Origin: Cephalotrichum gorgonifer
Taxonomy: Eukaryota > Ascomycota > Sordariomycetes > Microascales > Microascaceae
DNA: 64,000 nt
NCBI GenBank assembly: GCA_900312665.1
Contig: ONZQ02000003.1
Span: 82,648 to 146,647 of the forward strand
Direction of reading: 5' to 3'
Position numbers and translations under genes: made by a program. Positions 11,063 to 22,814 of this stretch are shown piece after piece; position 1 is the stretch's first letter; each line of letters opens with the position of its first letter. A model generated the notes under the pieces. The model searched no databases. It was given only the letters and a program-made list of their open reading frames with translations, and had not been told where the DNA came from.

Positions 11063-13101
11063 ATGGACTCCAACGGTGTCAGAAGGAGGGACACCACGAA
11101 GGGTCCCCCCCTTCGCGTATTGTCGCTAGGTATGTCGTGCTGTCATTGTGCAACGCCACCTTTGCAGAAGCCCCGTCCCTCTCAGACATGCCAAACGACT
11201 GACCGCAATACGACCTTTTTACAGATGGCGGTGGCGTACGAGGCTATTCGATGCTCATCATCCTACAAGAGATCATGTACCGCACCTACGTTGAGATCGA
11301 GGGAAAGGCCCCGCGCCGCGACCAAATACCGAAGCCGGCCGACCACTTCGACCTCATCGTGGGCACTGGCACCGGTGGTCTGATAGCACTGATGCTCGGT
11401 CGCCTGCGCCTGGATATCGAGACATGCAAGGAGCTGTATGTGCGACTCACGCGCTTCGTCTTCGAGACTGACAAGACCATCGCCGGGATCCCGTATCGGT
11501 CAACCCTTTTCAAGGCGTCAAAGTTAGAAGAAGCGATAATGGAGGCTGTAAGAGAGCATACCGTCTCGCGCCTGGAGGGAAACGATGGTGTCGAACCCGA
11601 GATGTCGAATACGACCCCCCGCTCTAGCATGTCGAATCCTAGGAGACACTCGAGCAACGCAAGCACCGTTAGCTTCAGCGCACGGAGTCCACAGAACCAG
11701 ATGGCCCAGCGGCCCTACCTACACCCGAGATATGGCAACTCCCAGGCGCGTCTCTACGACCGGCGAGAAAACAGGACAAAAACGTAAGTTGGCCTCGACA
11801 CGAAGAACTATGCATATGTATCGTATCCTTGATCAGCCGAACCTAGCTAACGTGCGCTTCTGCGCTGCCCCAGTGCCATAACGGCGATGTACCAAGGGTC
11901 TAGAAAAGGCACGTCGGCCGCCTTGCTACGGTCGTACGATTCGAGGGCGGAGCCGCCGCCCGAGTTTGACTGCAAGATATGGGAAGCCGGAAGAGCGACG
12001 TGCGCCATCGGGCTCGCGTTCAAGCCCATCCGCATAGGCCAGTCCGTATTCCATGACGACGGAGTCGGCACCTTCAACCCGGCGCCCGAAGTGCTAGACG
12101 AGGTTGCCAGCGAGTGGCCGGGCCGTGAGGTCGGAGTGTTCGTCAGCATCGGGACGGGCAAGCGCCCGAAGTCGAGCGACGCGAACCAGACGATGTGGTA
12201 CGAGGGCTTCCTGGGCGACTTCGCGGAGGCCAGGAGGAGGCTCATCTCGAAGATTGAGGGCTGTGAGCTCATCCACGAGTACATGATAAGAGAGCACCTC
12301 GGCAAGCGAGGTGTCAACATAGAAAACTACTACCGACTGAACGTGGAGATCGGCGTCGGCGAGTTCGGCATGAACGAGTGGCACCGGCTAGCGCAAATCA
12401 GCACGGGAACGAAGCAGTACCTGCGGCGCAATCAAGAGCACCAGATGGTCATCGGCACGGCGGCCAAGCTAGCCAAGATTCACTACGCGAACAAGCGCTT
12501 TGAGCGGGCCTCCGGCGCCCTTCCGGATCTCCCGCGCCCGGCGTCGCCTCCACCACCGCTCGCAGTCGAGCTCCCCGCCGAGATCCCACAGGGCTGGACC
12601 ACGACGTCCCACCCGGCGATTAGTCGGCAGTCTTTCGATACGGGGCCCGATATAGTCACACTCGGCCCGGAAGAGGCACCTCCGCGGAGCTCAGTGGATG
12701 CGATACACCATGGGAGCCCGAGGATCCGAGACTCCCCGCCGCCCCCGCCGCCCCGGCCATCGACAGGCCAGGCGCGATATGAGCCAGACCGGCTAGTCAT
12801 GAACGCGTCGATACCGTCCCAGTACAGGATCGTGCCGGGGACTGATAAGATCGTGGTCACGGCCGACGACATGCCTCCCCGCATGTCATTAGACGGGAGG
12901 AACTCGTCGCCGAGGCTACCGCATAGTAACCCGCATCCGCCGCCATACAGGATCGAGCCTCCGCCCCTGCCGCCCAAGACGCCGCTCCCGGATAGGGAAC
13001 GGCGGAGGATCAGTACGCCGATGCCGCCTTACCCGCTCGACGACGATGAAGCGCCTCCGGTGGTGAACATGGCCCGGAAGCCGGAATACCAGAGACGGTG
13101 A
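11063..13101 (+). CDS. Patatin-like phospholipase family protein, nucleophile Ser apparently replaced
   Basis: Predicted 617-aa protein of the patatin/iPLA2-like acyl hydrolase superfamily. Introns are 11130-11224 and 11784-11873. Splicing of the first creates the oxyanion-hole motif DGGGVRGYS at about residue 23. The nucleophile elbow, usually GTSTGG, reads GTGTGG here (ggc act ggc acc ggt ggt, 11362-11379), so Gly occupies the catalytic Ser position. A conserved fungal block TDKTIAGIPYRSTLFKASKL follows. The likely catalytic Asp lies in HDDGVGTFNP. A Ser-rich insert precedes intron 2, and the last 200 or so residues are Pro-rich and probably disordered (PPPPPPRP, PPLPPKTPLP). Family assignment is secure. 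Lipase activity is doubtful because of the missing Ser, although I suspect a whole fungal subfamily may share this sequence. Probably cytosolic; no signal peptide is seen. Confidence 0.85.
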
Positions 13102-14109
13102 AAGTTGGCATAAACTACGCTGGTCGTACAAAAGACTCATGAGTTGATGATTATACCCGGAGGCATCTCTACGTCGTGGGGGCCGTCTCTCCTCCCTCCC
13201 CCTGTCATACCTTCAACACATTCGAGCAGTGCTATGGATAGGAACTAGGGTGGAATCGTGTATTTTTTGGGCTGTTTATATGTCTGCAATGTACAAGAGA
13301 ATATGTACGGGGAAAGGCGGCGGGATGGACTGGAAGGGGGGTTCGGTTTCCACTGGAGTTTGGTTTGCAGGAGAGGGACTTTTGCAGAGGGGGTTAAAGT
13401 GATGACTTACGAAATGATAGTTGAAAATATCAGTAGATATGTAAACGAGCTTTCTCATAGCATAATTCAAGCGGTATTATCATTCTATATTCCCAATATG
13501 AGGCCACCCCGACCTGGTTCCAGAGGAGCTTGAGGCCGGCCTTTCAAAACGACATCCCTCCCTGCTGGACTGTAAATATTGCGCCAAAGCATTCGCCCAG
13601 CCTTTGTAGTCGTCTCTAGCTTCATAAAGGACATGCTTAGCCCGGAGTGTCTCCCCTGACTTTTAGGCAGCCCGTTCACAGCGTTTTGTCATGGCGACCT
13701 GGGATTCATCTCTTGTGGCGACGATTAATGGAGTGAAGCACAACAGTTGCATACAAGAAAGCTGCCAGCTCCACGTTTAAGCCCATTCATTTGAGACGTT
13801 GATATGTGAAACCTGAATTGGTCTGCCTCTTGTACTCACATCTTGCCTTGGTAAGCCAGCCGGCCATGTTCTTGGGTGCTTCAATTTGTATGGTGTAGAA
13901 GGCATCACGGCAAGTCTGTCACGACAACAAACTGTCGTCCAGACGATAGTAGCATAGTGGCAACGACTCATACATACCAACTGCCCCAGTCCAAAGAGGA
14001 AGATGGAAGATGGAAAACAAGAAAGAGCCACCCATACCTACCTGCCCAATCTTGCCGTCCTCGAAACCAATCCCGCAGCAACTCCCATCAAAGCGAAGCC
14101 CCGTACGTG
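13102..14109. other. Intergenic between patatin-like gene and disordered-protein gene
   Basis: 3' flank of the patatin-like gene and 5' flank of the next + strand gene. Short open frames only. An in-frame extension upstream of the 14110 ATG reaches 13876 but looks untranslated. No RNA gene seen. Confidence 0.5.
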
Positions 14110-14901
14110 ATGGACGAAACAACCCATTCCCCAAAGCTGCTGACTATCCCCGAATATTCGGCGATGGAGGACTCGACGATGGAGGAGGAGGACTCCAAGA
14201 CACCGACGAGAGCTCCTGCCTTCCAACAAGACATCTCGACTCCCTCCAGGGCAGGGAGCACCCGGTTCCAAGGCGATGTGCACAGATCGTCGCCCAATGC
14301 CCCACGACTGCTCCGCACTGCCGCTACTACCCTCCCTACCCCCTACAGGACACTCACGCCCTCGAACAATGATGGCTCAGAATCGGAGCTTGACGCCAGC
14401 AAGGAGCAGCCCAACGAGTTGCCTTCCCTCTACCGGCTCCGCCGCTCCCTGCGAGCCGCGAACATCGACGAGCGATACATGAATCGCCCCCTCATACGGC
14501 CTAAGGGTCCCCGCGAGGCGCCCCCCGCGCCTCAGCGCCTCAAGCGACATCGTAATGGCGAGCCGGGGATAGAGAGTGAAGTTCTTGCGGCCGGGGTTGG
14601 CCACGGACAGCCCGTGCCCGCAGTGGGCGGCCGGCCGATGTCCGCCATGGGTAGGGCTAGAGCTCAGCCCGCCGGGCCAAGGCCACTTGTGTTGAGCCCC
14701 AGTATGCGTCGACTGTATCGACCCGAGTCCCCAGGCTTAATCCCCCAGCCCCTTCGCCTCACTGGTGCTCTGGCCCCGGCACAGGATACCATAGTCACCG
14801 ATGAGAACGATGATAGTGGGAGTAATTCCTCGACGCCGAAGGCCTCGAGACTAAACAAGAGGCCGGCCCTTAGCAGCAACATGGACATGAACGACGCTTA
14901 G
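14110..14901 (+). CDS. Hypothetical disordered protein
   Basis: A 263-aa single-exon reading frame that I do not recognise. Composition is Ser/Pro/Arg-rich with a mildly acidic N-terminal third (MEEEDSK) and basic patches in the middle (RLRRSLRAAN, RLKRHRNG). No membrane helix, signal peptide or catalytic motif. The block SLYRLRRSLRAANIDERYMNRPLIRP looks like the only structured segment. The start at 14110 begins the stretch with protein-like composition; the frame is open further upstream to 13876, but that part has the composition of leader DNA. It is in tandem with the polyQ protein gene downstream. Supported by length, composition and a clean stop; not confirmed by homology. Confidence 0.55.
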   Translation: MDETTHSPKLLTIPEYSAMEDSTMEEEDSKTPTRAPAFQQDISTPSRAGSTRFQGDVHRSSPNAPRLLRTAATTLPTPYRTLTPSNNDGSESELDASKEQPNELPSLYRLRRSLRAANIDERYMNRPLIRPKGPREAPPAPQRLKRHRNGEPGIESEVLAAGVGHGQPVPAVGGRPMSAMGRARAQPAGPRPLVLSPSMRRLYRPESPGLIPQPLRLTGALAPAQDTIVTDENDDSGSNSSTPKASRLNKRPALSSNMDMNDA

Positions 14902-15690
14902 GATGGGATGGGAATGGGAATAATGGGATAAATGAGATACATGGGGAGTAAGGGGGGGTTCCGAGGGACGGGGCTGGGCCTGTTATGTACTTTTAGAGCT
15001 TAGGTGAGGCGGAGAGCTTATGTTCCTAGATATGTTATCACGTTTGTTCTCAACCGAGGAATGCAAAATTTTTAATATATGCCGGTTTGATGTGGTGTCG
15101 TTCTGGTCCCGTCCAACTCTCCAGAGAGATGCTTCCAAGGATGGCTGTGGAATCCATGATGATTCAACAGGAGAACGCCAATCTGGCTTATGCTATACCA
15201 TAGAGTATGGGAGTTAGAGAGACTGTAGTATATCGGTAGGAGGTGTAATGAGCCTTTGGTCACGGATTAATGTTGTGCAGAGAATGTTGGCGCTTTGTCA
15301 TAGAAAAAGGGTTGAAAGAGTATGCATCAAGAGTTCTTCTATTGACGGGTATCATATTAACATATTGAATGAGATGTGTAGCTCCTTCCCAGGTCAGTAG
15401 GTAGAAATCCACTTTTGATAGTGGTGAAGGGGAAGATGTGAATGGAAAGCCTGGAATGTGAATGAATGTGTGGTGACTGACATTATAATACTACCTTGAA
15501 GCTCTTCGCTTTCCCTACACCCCGATATTTAACAGTAACCCATCCCATGCATAAAATATCCTACAAACAGATTCCTGCCCCTCAACACTCACACATACTC
15601 ACATCGAAATATATTCATCAAAACGTGCAACAGCACACACGTGACACAAGATCCCTGTTCATTCTACTAACGAATATTATTGCACCAGCC
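14902..15690. other. Intergenic / 5' leader of the polyQ protein gene
   Basis: AT-richer than its flanks. No gene seen. The frame of the polyQ gene is open back to 15496, but the added sequence resembles leader (His/Thr/Lys-rich, CA-rich DNA). Confidence 0.5.
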
Positions 15691-17404
15691 ATGGATCCAG
15701 CCAAAGGGAAGCTGGCCCATGTCCATGGGGGTCCTCCCATCCCAGTCCCAGCGACACCCGAAAAGAAAACGCCCAACCAAGGCATTGGCGACTACTCCCC
15801 CGACCTCCCCGAGACGCCGTGGGCCCCCAAGAAACCAAAGCGCTCGAACCATAATCGTGGTGTACTCGAAGCGCTTCTCGCCTCTCCGACAGGAGTCAAC
15901 GTCGGCGGCGGCAGAAGTAGCGCGGGAGCTAGCCAAAACCAACCCTTCTTGCAGCGCCTCCTCGCGACGACAGACCAGGGACCCCGGCAGCTTCGAGGGA
16001 ACCCAGGCCCACACCACGCCACCTATTGGAATCCGCGCCGCGACGAGGCTTCAAGTAGTACCTCCGGCCCTGGGCCTAGCCCGTTCTCGTCCAACCCTGC
16101 AGCCGCCCAGTACACCGCCCTTGGCAGAGGCCATCTGCGTGCGACCACCCAGGGTATGAACCCATTCATTGACCGAAATCGAGCTGGACCGTCGCCTCCT
16201 CAACAGCACCAGCAACAGCAACTGCAGCAACAACAACAACAACTGCAGCAACAACAGCAACTGCAACAGCAGCAGCAGCAGCAGCAGCACATGCCCCTCC
16301 AGGTCGCGCATGGTCAAAATTTCCCCGCGATGAATGGCATGAACGGAGGTGCCGTGCCCACCGGCATGGTCGCTATGCCCACTCCCGCGGGCCACCAGTC
16401 GGAGCTCAACTACATCTACTCTCTCGTCGAAGAGCTCAGCAAGCAGCTCGCCGACAATAGACGCCAGACTGAAGAAATCGTTTCCGGCATTGGACGCGTC
16501 CGAAACAGGGCGCGAAATCATAACCTTGGAAACGAGGAGTTAATTACTGCAGCGGCTGAGGAGATCAACGGTAGGTGTTCCGGAAGCCCTCGACTTGTCA
16601 TGCCCCATGTTTTGTTAGCTGTGTGTGTTGTGTGTGTTGTGTGTTGTGTGTGTTGTGTGTGTGTGTGTGTGTGTGTGTGTGAACTAACGTTCGATTTTGT
16701 TCTCGTTAGGCCAGGAGAAGAACCTCGATCTCCTCGTCTCCAAATTGACGGAGGATCTCGAAAAGGCCAGGCACAGCCGCGACGCCAATGCCGCGCTACT
16801 TAAGGAGTACGCTCGAGTTATGGAGACGATGTTGCGCCAGATGCACGACTTCAAGGCCAACCAGGTCGAGGAAACTTCCCGCTGGCATCACTCCTACCGA
16901 CACCAGCTCGCCGCCGAGCGCGAGGAGAACTGTCGCCTCCGCGAACAGATATGGGAGATGCAGCGTCGCGCCGGCCGCGCCAACGAGGCGCTCCGCGAGT
17001 TCCGAAACCATTACGAGGAGAGCGAGGAGCGCTGGAACAGGCGCGTCGACAACGTTGCCGCCCGCCAGGAGGTTCGGTTCTGGAAGCGCATGGCGATGCC
17101 CGAGATCCCTGACGACGACGCCTACTGGAGCGACGACGACGATCTCATCGATGTGAAGGAGAAGGCACGCCTTCGAGAGGAGCAGAACGCCAGGGAGCAG
17201 CTCGCCCAGCAGCAGGAGGAGGCTGACGACCAGGACGATGTCCTCGCCTCCGACCAGGGACATGAGCCTCGTGGTGTCCCCGGCATGTTTGGTGGCGTGG
17301 CCATGCAGAGGGATGAGTCCGCCTCCGGAATCATGTCCCTCCCTTCGCGCCCTGCCAGCGCCGCCAGCACTGGCTCTTCGGGCCAGCAGCCCGTACTTGA
17401 GTAG
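15691..17404 (+). CDS. PolyQ and coiled-coil protein of unknown function
   Basis: Predicted 524-aa protein. Exon 1 is 15691-16570, the intron 16571-16709, exon 2 16710-17404. The N-terminal half is disordered, with GDYSPDLPETPWAPKKPKRS near residue 30 and a glutamine tract encoded by mixed CAG/CAA codons (16201-16289). The C-terminal half begins with a helical segment (SELNYIYSLVEELSKQLADN) and continues as a long coiled coil rich in E/R/Q. It ends in an acidic stretch (PDDDAYWSDDDDLIDVKEK) and a Ser-rich tail. The RFWKRMAMPEIPDDD motif after the coil looks conserved in ascomycetes, from memory of similar proteins, not verified. No enzymatic motif or signal peptide. The intron contains a TG microsatellite but keeps consensus donor, ctaac branch point and acceptor. 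Confidence 0.7.
16201..16289 (+). repeat. CAG/CAA glutamine-coding repeat
   Basis: Mixed CAG/CAA trinucleotide tract interrupted by CTG (Leu), encoding the polyQ segment. The last eight or so units are nearly pure CAG. Confidence 0.95.
16621..16681. repeat. (TG)n microsatellite inside an intron
   Basis: About 60 bp of TG with TTG interruptions, ending a few bases before the branch point of the polyQ gene's intron. Confidence 0.95.
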
Positions 17405-18205
17405 GCCGTTTTTCCCCGCCATATCAGAGATGGGTCGACTTCGGAAGCTACCAACTCGTTCCGTCATTCAACTTTCAGTCTTGTTTTTATTGTCATTTAC
17501 GTTGTCTCCGCCCAGGCTTATTCTGGACCTGCGGCCAAGTAGCCTTTTTCTGGTGTTTGACTTGGGGGCACATCGATGTTCCCCGTCACATCACATGGCA
17601 TAGCATGCAACGGCGTTGGGGGAGGAGGAGCCCGTTCGGGAAAGGGTCCGGCATGGAAACAGGAGGATGGATATCCCAGGCGATCGGCTGTGTACGTTAG
17701 GGTTTCTGTGAATGTTTTTCTTTCTTTCTTTTCCCATCGTCTCTTGTTTGTCGTTTGGTGGCTTCTTTCCTTAACTCGAGGCATGGCACAGACAAACACA
17801 GATCTTAATTCGACATTTTCTACACTCACTCCACGATGTCCCTACCTGTTTGTTGTACATGGCCTATGCTTCCCACTTGTGTGATTGAGACTTTTTTTGG
17901 TAAACAACACTAACAAATCGGATGCTACGCGAACCGATCGATCTAATCTAGGAACAAGGGGTATCAAGTCTCGTATCGAATCGCCTACTCCATGGTTGAA
18001 ACCACGGGGTAGACAGACACGCCGGGAACAGCCAGTACGCATGAAAAACCCAGCCATCAAAAGAGAAAGAGAAGCGATAGGAGCCAGAGACATCAGCCAA
18101 ACGCCAAAATACGAATGAGGAGAGACAACAAGAATATACCATCCAATACAAACTCAACGCCAGACGCCGCGTCAAGTCAATTCCCTGCCGGCGATCCATC
18201 CCGAC
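17405..18205. other. Convergent 3' intergenic region
   Basis: Between the polyQ gene (+) and the permease gene (-). No gene, repeat or RNA seen. Confidence 0.6.
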
Positions 18206-20103
18206 CTAGAAAATGCCGCCAACCGGTGTGTCCTTCTCCACGCGCTTAGTATCGATATCCACCTCATCCATGGGCCTGAGCAAAGCCCAGTCATTACCAA
18301 CCCCAGCCTTGCGGTTCCTGTACACACAGTAGAGAGAGCGGCCACCCCAAAGAAGCCACGGAACAAGCATTCCCACGTTCTCCCGCAACGCGCTCTCGAC
18401 CGTCACGGGGCTGCTCTCCAGGTGGAAAATTGAGCACAGCGGATTGGCGAGGAGCGCGAAGGAGGCCAAAGCGATGGTGTAGTACGAACCGTAGACGCCA
18501 AAGGGCGACACAAAAGCCAACGAAGCGGTGGTGGTCCCATCCCGCCCGAGGGCCCTCCGACAGCGGATGTGAGAGGCGCAGATGGCGATCCAGATATAAA
18601 AGCAGAAGGTGGAGGCGATGCTGAGCAGCCAGTCGAAGATTACCTCGCCGCCGGGCGCCGCCGAAATGAATGCCAGGAGCCCCGACGAGAGCGCGATCAC
18701 GACGGACCAGTGCGGGATCCCACGGGCGTTGACGCGCGCGAGGACCTCGGGGCCGCAGCCCTTGTCGCAGAGGGCCTGCATCGCACGGGAGGTGGCGAAG
18801 ACGGCGGTGTTGGCCATGGATGCCAGCGCGGCGAGGATCATGGCGGCGTAGAAGTGGGCTAGGCCGGGGACGCCGGCGAGCTTGGCGGAGAGGGTGAAGG
18901 GGGAGACCTTGACGCCGTGGCCGGCCTGGGAGAGCTCCGGATGCGAGGAGGGGACGGTGAGGCCTAGGCAGAGGATGCAGCCGAGGTAGAAGACGCTGAT
19001 GCGGAAGAAGGCGAGGTAGGTGCCGACGGGCATGGCTTTCTTCGGATTCTTGCACTCCCGAGCCGTCATGGCGAGGACCTCGGTGCCATTGTACGATACT
19101 GCGAGTCCATGTGTCAGATATATTCTAACAAACTAGCTGCCTCTGGGAGGTGACTCAAGGGAGGTCGAACTTACGACCGGCGATGCGGAAGACGGCCAGG
19201 AAACCGGCGAATCCGTTCCTGAAAGCGTTTCCGCCCCTGAAATATTCAAACCCGAGTGGCTTGGGCTCCCTATCGGGACCATAATTTGTCAATTCAATGC
19301 GAAAACACTTCGGCTTATTCCCCACGGAATGCTTATATTCCTCAACGAAACACTTACCGAGTGTCAGAGGGAACGCCCCCTGAGGCAGTAATGATGGAGA
19401 ATATCATGAAAACGACGCAGGCGAGAACCTTGCCGACGCCGAGCCAGTGCTCTACCTCGCCGAACCAGCCGGAGCCAACGAAGGACGAGACGGAGAGGGC
19501 GGTGAGAAGGGGGCCAATGATCCACTCGGGCCGCAGACTCGGGGCCCAAAATTGAAGCTGGGCAGCCACGGTGGTGAGCTCGAAGGGGAGGACGGTGATC
19601 CAGCCGATGATGTACATCCAGCCCACCGCGAAGCCCCAGTGCTCGCTCAGGAAGCGGTCTGCGTAGTCGTAGAACCCGCCGGCGACGGGGAAGGTTGCTG
19701 GGTTCCGTTAGTACTTGTACTTCTTCGGTTCACTGGACTGACATTTGGGGAAGGGAAAGGAATCACGTATTCGCTCAAAGGTTGGGGCGAGGGACGGGGG
19801 GAAAGGCCCCCCGGGGGGGGGGGGGGTTTGCGTACTTGCAAGTTCACCAAGCGCACCCATGGTTGTGCAGACCATCGACCCGACAAGGGCGTAGTTGATG
19901 AACACACTTGCCGGCCCTCCGGCGCTGAGCGCGGAGCCGGAGGCAACGAACAGGCCGGCGCCGATGCCACTCGCCAGTGCCATGAAGACCATCTGGCGGG
20001 TATCGATGTGGCGCTCTAACTTGTCCGCATTCCTCATCTTGCCCCCGTCAGACGGCGCGCGAGGCGTGCGGATCTCACCTGGGGTTGACGACATGATGGA
20101 CAT
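18206..20103 (-). CDS. Amino acid permease (APC superfamily, YAT family)
   Basis: Predicted 531-aa, 12-helix plasma-membrane proton/amino acid symporter. Exons are 20103-19836, 19697-19358, 19269-19175 and 19098-18206; all junctions are GT-AG and in phase. The hydrophilic N terminus (DKLERHIDTRQMVFMALASGIGAGLFVASG) is the hallmark first helix of fungal amino acid permeases, with GIGAGLF as the helix-1 unwound motif. Further family blocks are TTFPVAGGFYDYADRF, the SYNGTEVLAMTARECKNPKKAMP loop and ATSRAMQALCDKGCGP. Substrate cannot be read from the sequence. Two ATGs compete for the start (20103 and 20094). Intron 1 (19835-19698) carries a long G-run in a C6G14-like tract. It is transcribed in the same direction as the UBR7-like gene upstream, with 750 bp between. 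Confidence 0.9.
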
Positions 20104-20854
20104 TCTGAAGTTCGCTGAGAGTAACGGGAAGCGGCTGCTTGAGTGAGGTTCTTCGAAGTGGTTCGTGGTACTATGCTCGGGGACTCAAACTGAGATAAAG
20201 AAGTGGTGGAGGGTCTTCTACAGGTAGCATTTTATAATGCGAGTGAACTCTGTTTAATATATTGGCATGGTGCCTCGTGGAGAAGCTGGCCAGATGACCC
20301 CCTAGTAGTGGGAGAGAGCTTTTACGACGGATGAACCTTTACGCCTACTCGCGATAAGCTTCGCAGATGATCTAGCACGATAGTTCAGAAGGGCGGAAGG
20401 AGGCTTTAGGTTAGAGACCGGGAAACATCCATCCATCCCAAGGCACTCAACGAGGCCAGTGTCTATCCAAGTGCGAAAGGTCCCGTGGAGCAAAAGTCTC
20501 GGGCCGTCCTTCTGTTGGGACAGCTGCGGAGGACGACCGGAACGAGCTATCTTCACAGAACAGCCTGCATGTAGTATAAGATTCAAATCCTAAGCGTGCC
20601 GTGCGGCGGTTTCAGCTCCGGACACTACCCTTAAATGTACACATATCTGAAGAAGAAAAAGATAGTTTGGAAGCCCATCCTCGGGACAAATCAAACAAAA
20701 AACTTGGGAAAAGAGATTAAACAAAGCATAGTCCATACAAACCTCGTGATCACCGTTTCCATAGCCCTTACCCCCCGTAAACTCCCCGAGATACCAAATA
20801 CCCTTTACAAAGTTTACAAGCCGATCGCCACAGGCGTAAAAAACAACAACGCAA
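20104..20854. other. Promoter region of the permease / 3' flank of the UBR7-like gene
   Basis: No gene seen. It should contain permease promoter elements. I see no clear cluster of regulatory motifs. Confidence 0.5.
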
Positions 20855-22514
20855 TCAGTACCCGCTCTGCTCCCTGCCACCCCCAGCCCCAGCCCCATCT
20901 CCACCCGCATCCCTCGATGCGGCCGCCGCGCTTCCCGCGTCCCTGATGGCCTCGTCGTCACCCCTTAACCTCGCAAAGTAGTCCTTGATGTCGTCGGCGC
21001 CGATGGCTTTCCCCGTCCCCGCAAAGGCCTCGAAGAGCGGCTTCAGCTTCTCCTTCATCATGTTGTAGGCCATGACGCCCTCGATGGCCCTCACGCGGTC
21101 GATATTCTTCAGCGCACTCTCCCCGCGCTCGTAGATGCTCCCGCTCCCGTGTGTCGAGGCGGCACCGCCGGCCTCGGAGCCTTCCTCGGACATGGGCGGC
21201 TCGTAGATCTCCTCCTCCTCGCGGAGCTGCGGGAATGTGTCGAGGTAGGTGGCACACTTGGTGCACTGGCATAGCTCGTTGCGGAAGTCGGGTTTGAAGA
21301 AGAGGTTAAACTTTCCCGCAGGCGGGGCGGGGAGCCGGTCGAGCTTGCAGTCCGAGTCCGCGGAGCTCTTCGGTCGCTTGTCCGGGCCCTGGCCGACCGT
21401 CTCATCGACCCCTAGTTCGCTGGCCTTGCGTTTCTTACCGTCGCCGTCGGACCCCGTTGCAGGGATAGGAGAGTCCGCGGCGGCAGTGGCGGCGGGCGCC
21501 GTGACACTCGTCGTGGAGGTGGCGCCGCCCTCGAAGAATACAGGCTTAAGGAAGCCCCTTGACCCCGCGTATCTCTTGATCCACGGGTTCGACTCCACGC
21601 ACTTGTAGCAGAAGAAGCCCTCAAAGTCATCTTCGTCGGGGAAGCCAGCCGGCATGGGCGGATCCTCAGCCTCATCCTCTCCCTCCTCGCCGGTCCCTTC
21701 CGTCTTGACCTTTGTATCCTCCTGCTTCCCGTTCGCCTTCTCGTACCAGTTGGGACCGAGACCTGTGAGGCACCCCGGGTGGAACCAGTCCTCCCCGCAC
21801 CCGCCGGTCAAGTGCGTTCCGAGCCCCAGGCACTGGAACATGGTGCCCTTCTGCTGGAAAGGGTCATAGTCGCAAGAGCAGAGGCAGAACCTGTTGCGGA
21901 AGTTCTGGTTGTAGACATTAGGAGGTGAATCGGCGAACGGCTTCTCCGAGTGAACGCCCTTGGCGCCAGTGTCGGGGTTGGCTCGGATGGTACACGGGCT
22001 CGTCGCGGGTAGTCTGGTGGTGCCGCAGTCGCAGGTGAAGTTCCGTTTGGCGAAAATCTCGACAAGGGTGTGGTCGCCGTGGCACTGGATGGAGCAGGCG
22101 TAGCATACGCCGGCGGCCTCGTATGGTGTGCTGTCGTCCTTGGGGATCGGGTTGCACGTCAGGCAAGAGAAGACACTCTGCTTGAGGGGGCCGAGCAGGT
22201 ATGTGCAGGAATCAAACGCCTAGAAGTTATGATGTCAGCACGTGCAACACATTCCCCGCCGCAAGTGTGGTGTGAGAGCCTACATATGGCATTGCCTCTC
22301 GAGCGTCGGCCTCGAGTTGGAGTTGGTCTCGGAGGAAGCTACACATGGTGGTTAGCAAAAGAAACAGAAACGGCGCCCCTCGAGACAATGCGACCTACTC
22401 GGCTGCGGTCTGCGACTCGTTGGATTGCGCCGAGACGCTTTCCGTCCTTGGCTTCTGGTCAACGGGGGCGTCGCCCGTCTGCGGCTGGGTTGGCTGAGGA
22501 GGAGGAGGATCCAT
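20855..22514 (-). CDS. mlo2: UBR7/Mlo2-type protein (UBR box plus PHD-like finger)
   Basis: Predicted 511-aa homologue of human UBR7 and fission yeast Mlo2, a putative E3 ubiquitin ligase acting in the nucleus/cytosol. Exons are 22514-22399, 22338-22284 and 22219-20855. A Pro/Gln-rich start is followed by the UBR-type zinc domain from about residue 60: Cys residues in SCLTCNPIP, GVCYACSIQCHGDH, and FTCDCGTT. A second Cys/His-rich PHD-like module contains FCLCSCDYDP, GCGEDWFHPGCL and FFCYKCVESNPW. A disordered linker with a basic patch (GKKRKASE) leads to a conserved C-terminal block with CQCTKCATYLDTF. Human UBR7 modifies histone H2B; a shared role here is inference. Divergently arranged with MCM2 over a 503-bp intergenic region. 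Confidence 0.88.
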
Positions 22515-22658
22515 TGCGCTTTGTCTAATTGATTCCTGACTGTATGGTAGATGAGAATATCGAAATGTTTGGCTTTCCGATGAAAGCGGAGGTTGAAGGA
22601 GGCAAGCTCCAGAAGGCTTTCATGCGCTCGCTTACAGGTAGCTAGCTATAGTGGCAGA

Positions 22659-22664
22659 ACGCGT
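22659..22664. promoter_or_regulatory. MCB motif (ACGCGT) upstream of MCM2
   Basis: Exact MluI cell-cycle box, about 360 bp upstream of the MCM2 start and 145 bp upstream of the UBR7-like start. MCB is the binding site of the MBF (Mbp1-Swi6) G1/S factor in ascomycetes. Confidence 0.5.
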
Positions 22665-22766
22665 CGCACGCGGCTCACTTGTGACGAGGAAGCCAGGTGG
22701 GGTGAGATCCATTTACAGCTGTTGGCATCCGTAAACCACTCCGTACAATGTACTCTACCCTACCCA

Positions 22767-22772
22767 CACGTG
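22767..22772. promoter_or_regulatory. CACGTG E-box in the mlo2/MCM2 divergent promoter
   Basis: Palindromic E-box between the divergent start codons. A possible bHLH site; assignment by motif only. Confidence 0.3.
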
Positions 22773-22814
22773 AGACGCGCTCTTCAAATCCGGCTTAGTG
22801 CGGGCCACCACTTT

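Noticed and set aside
13876..14109. In-frame N-terminal extension of the disordered protein at 14110
   Set aside because: Composition changes sharply at 14110 and the extension resembles untranslated leader.
18294..19055. 253-codon frame overlapping the permease
   Set aside because: Shadow frame with Arg/His/Pro-rich composition; the permease frame explains the conservation.
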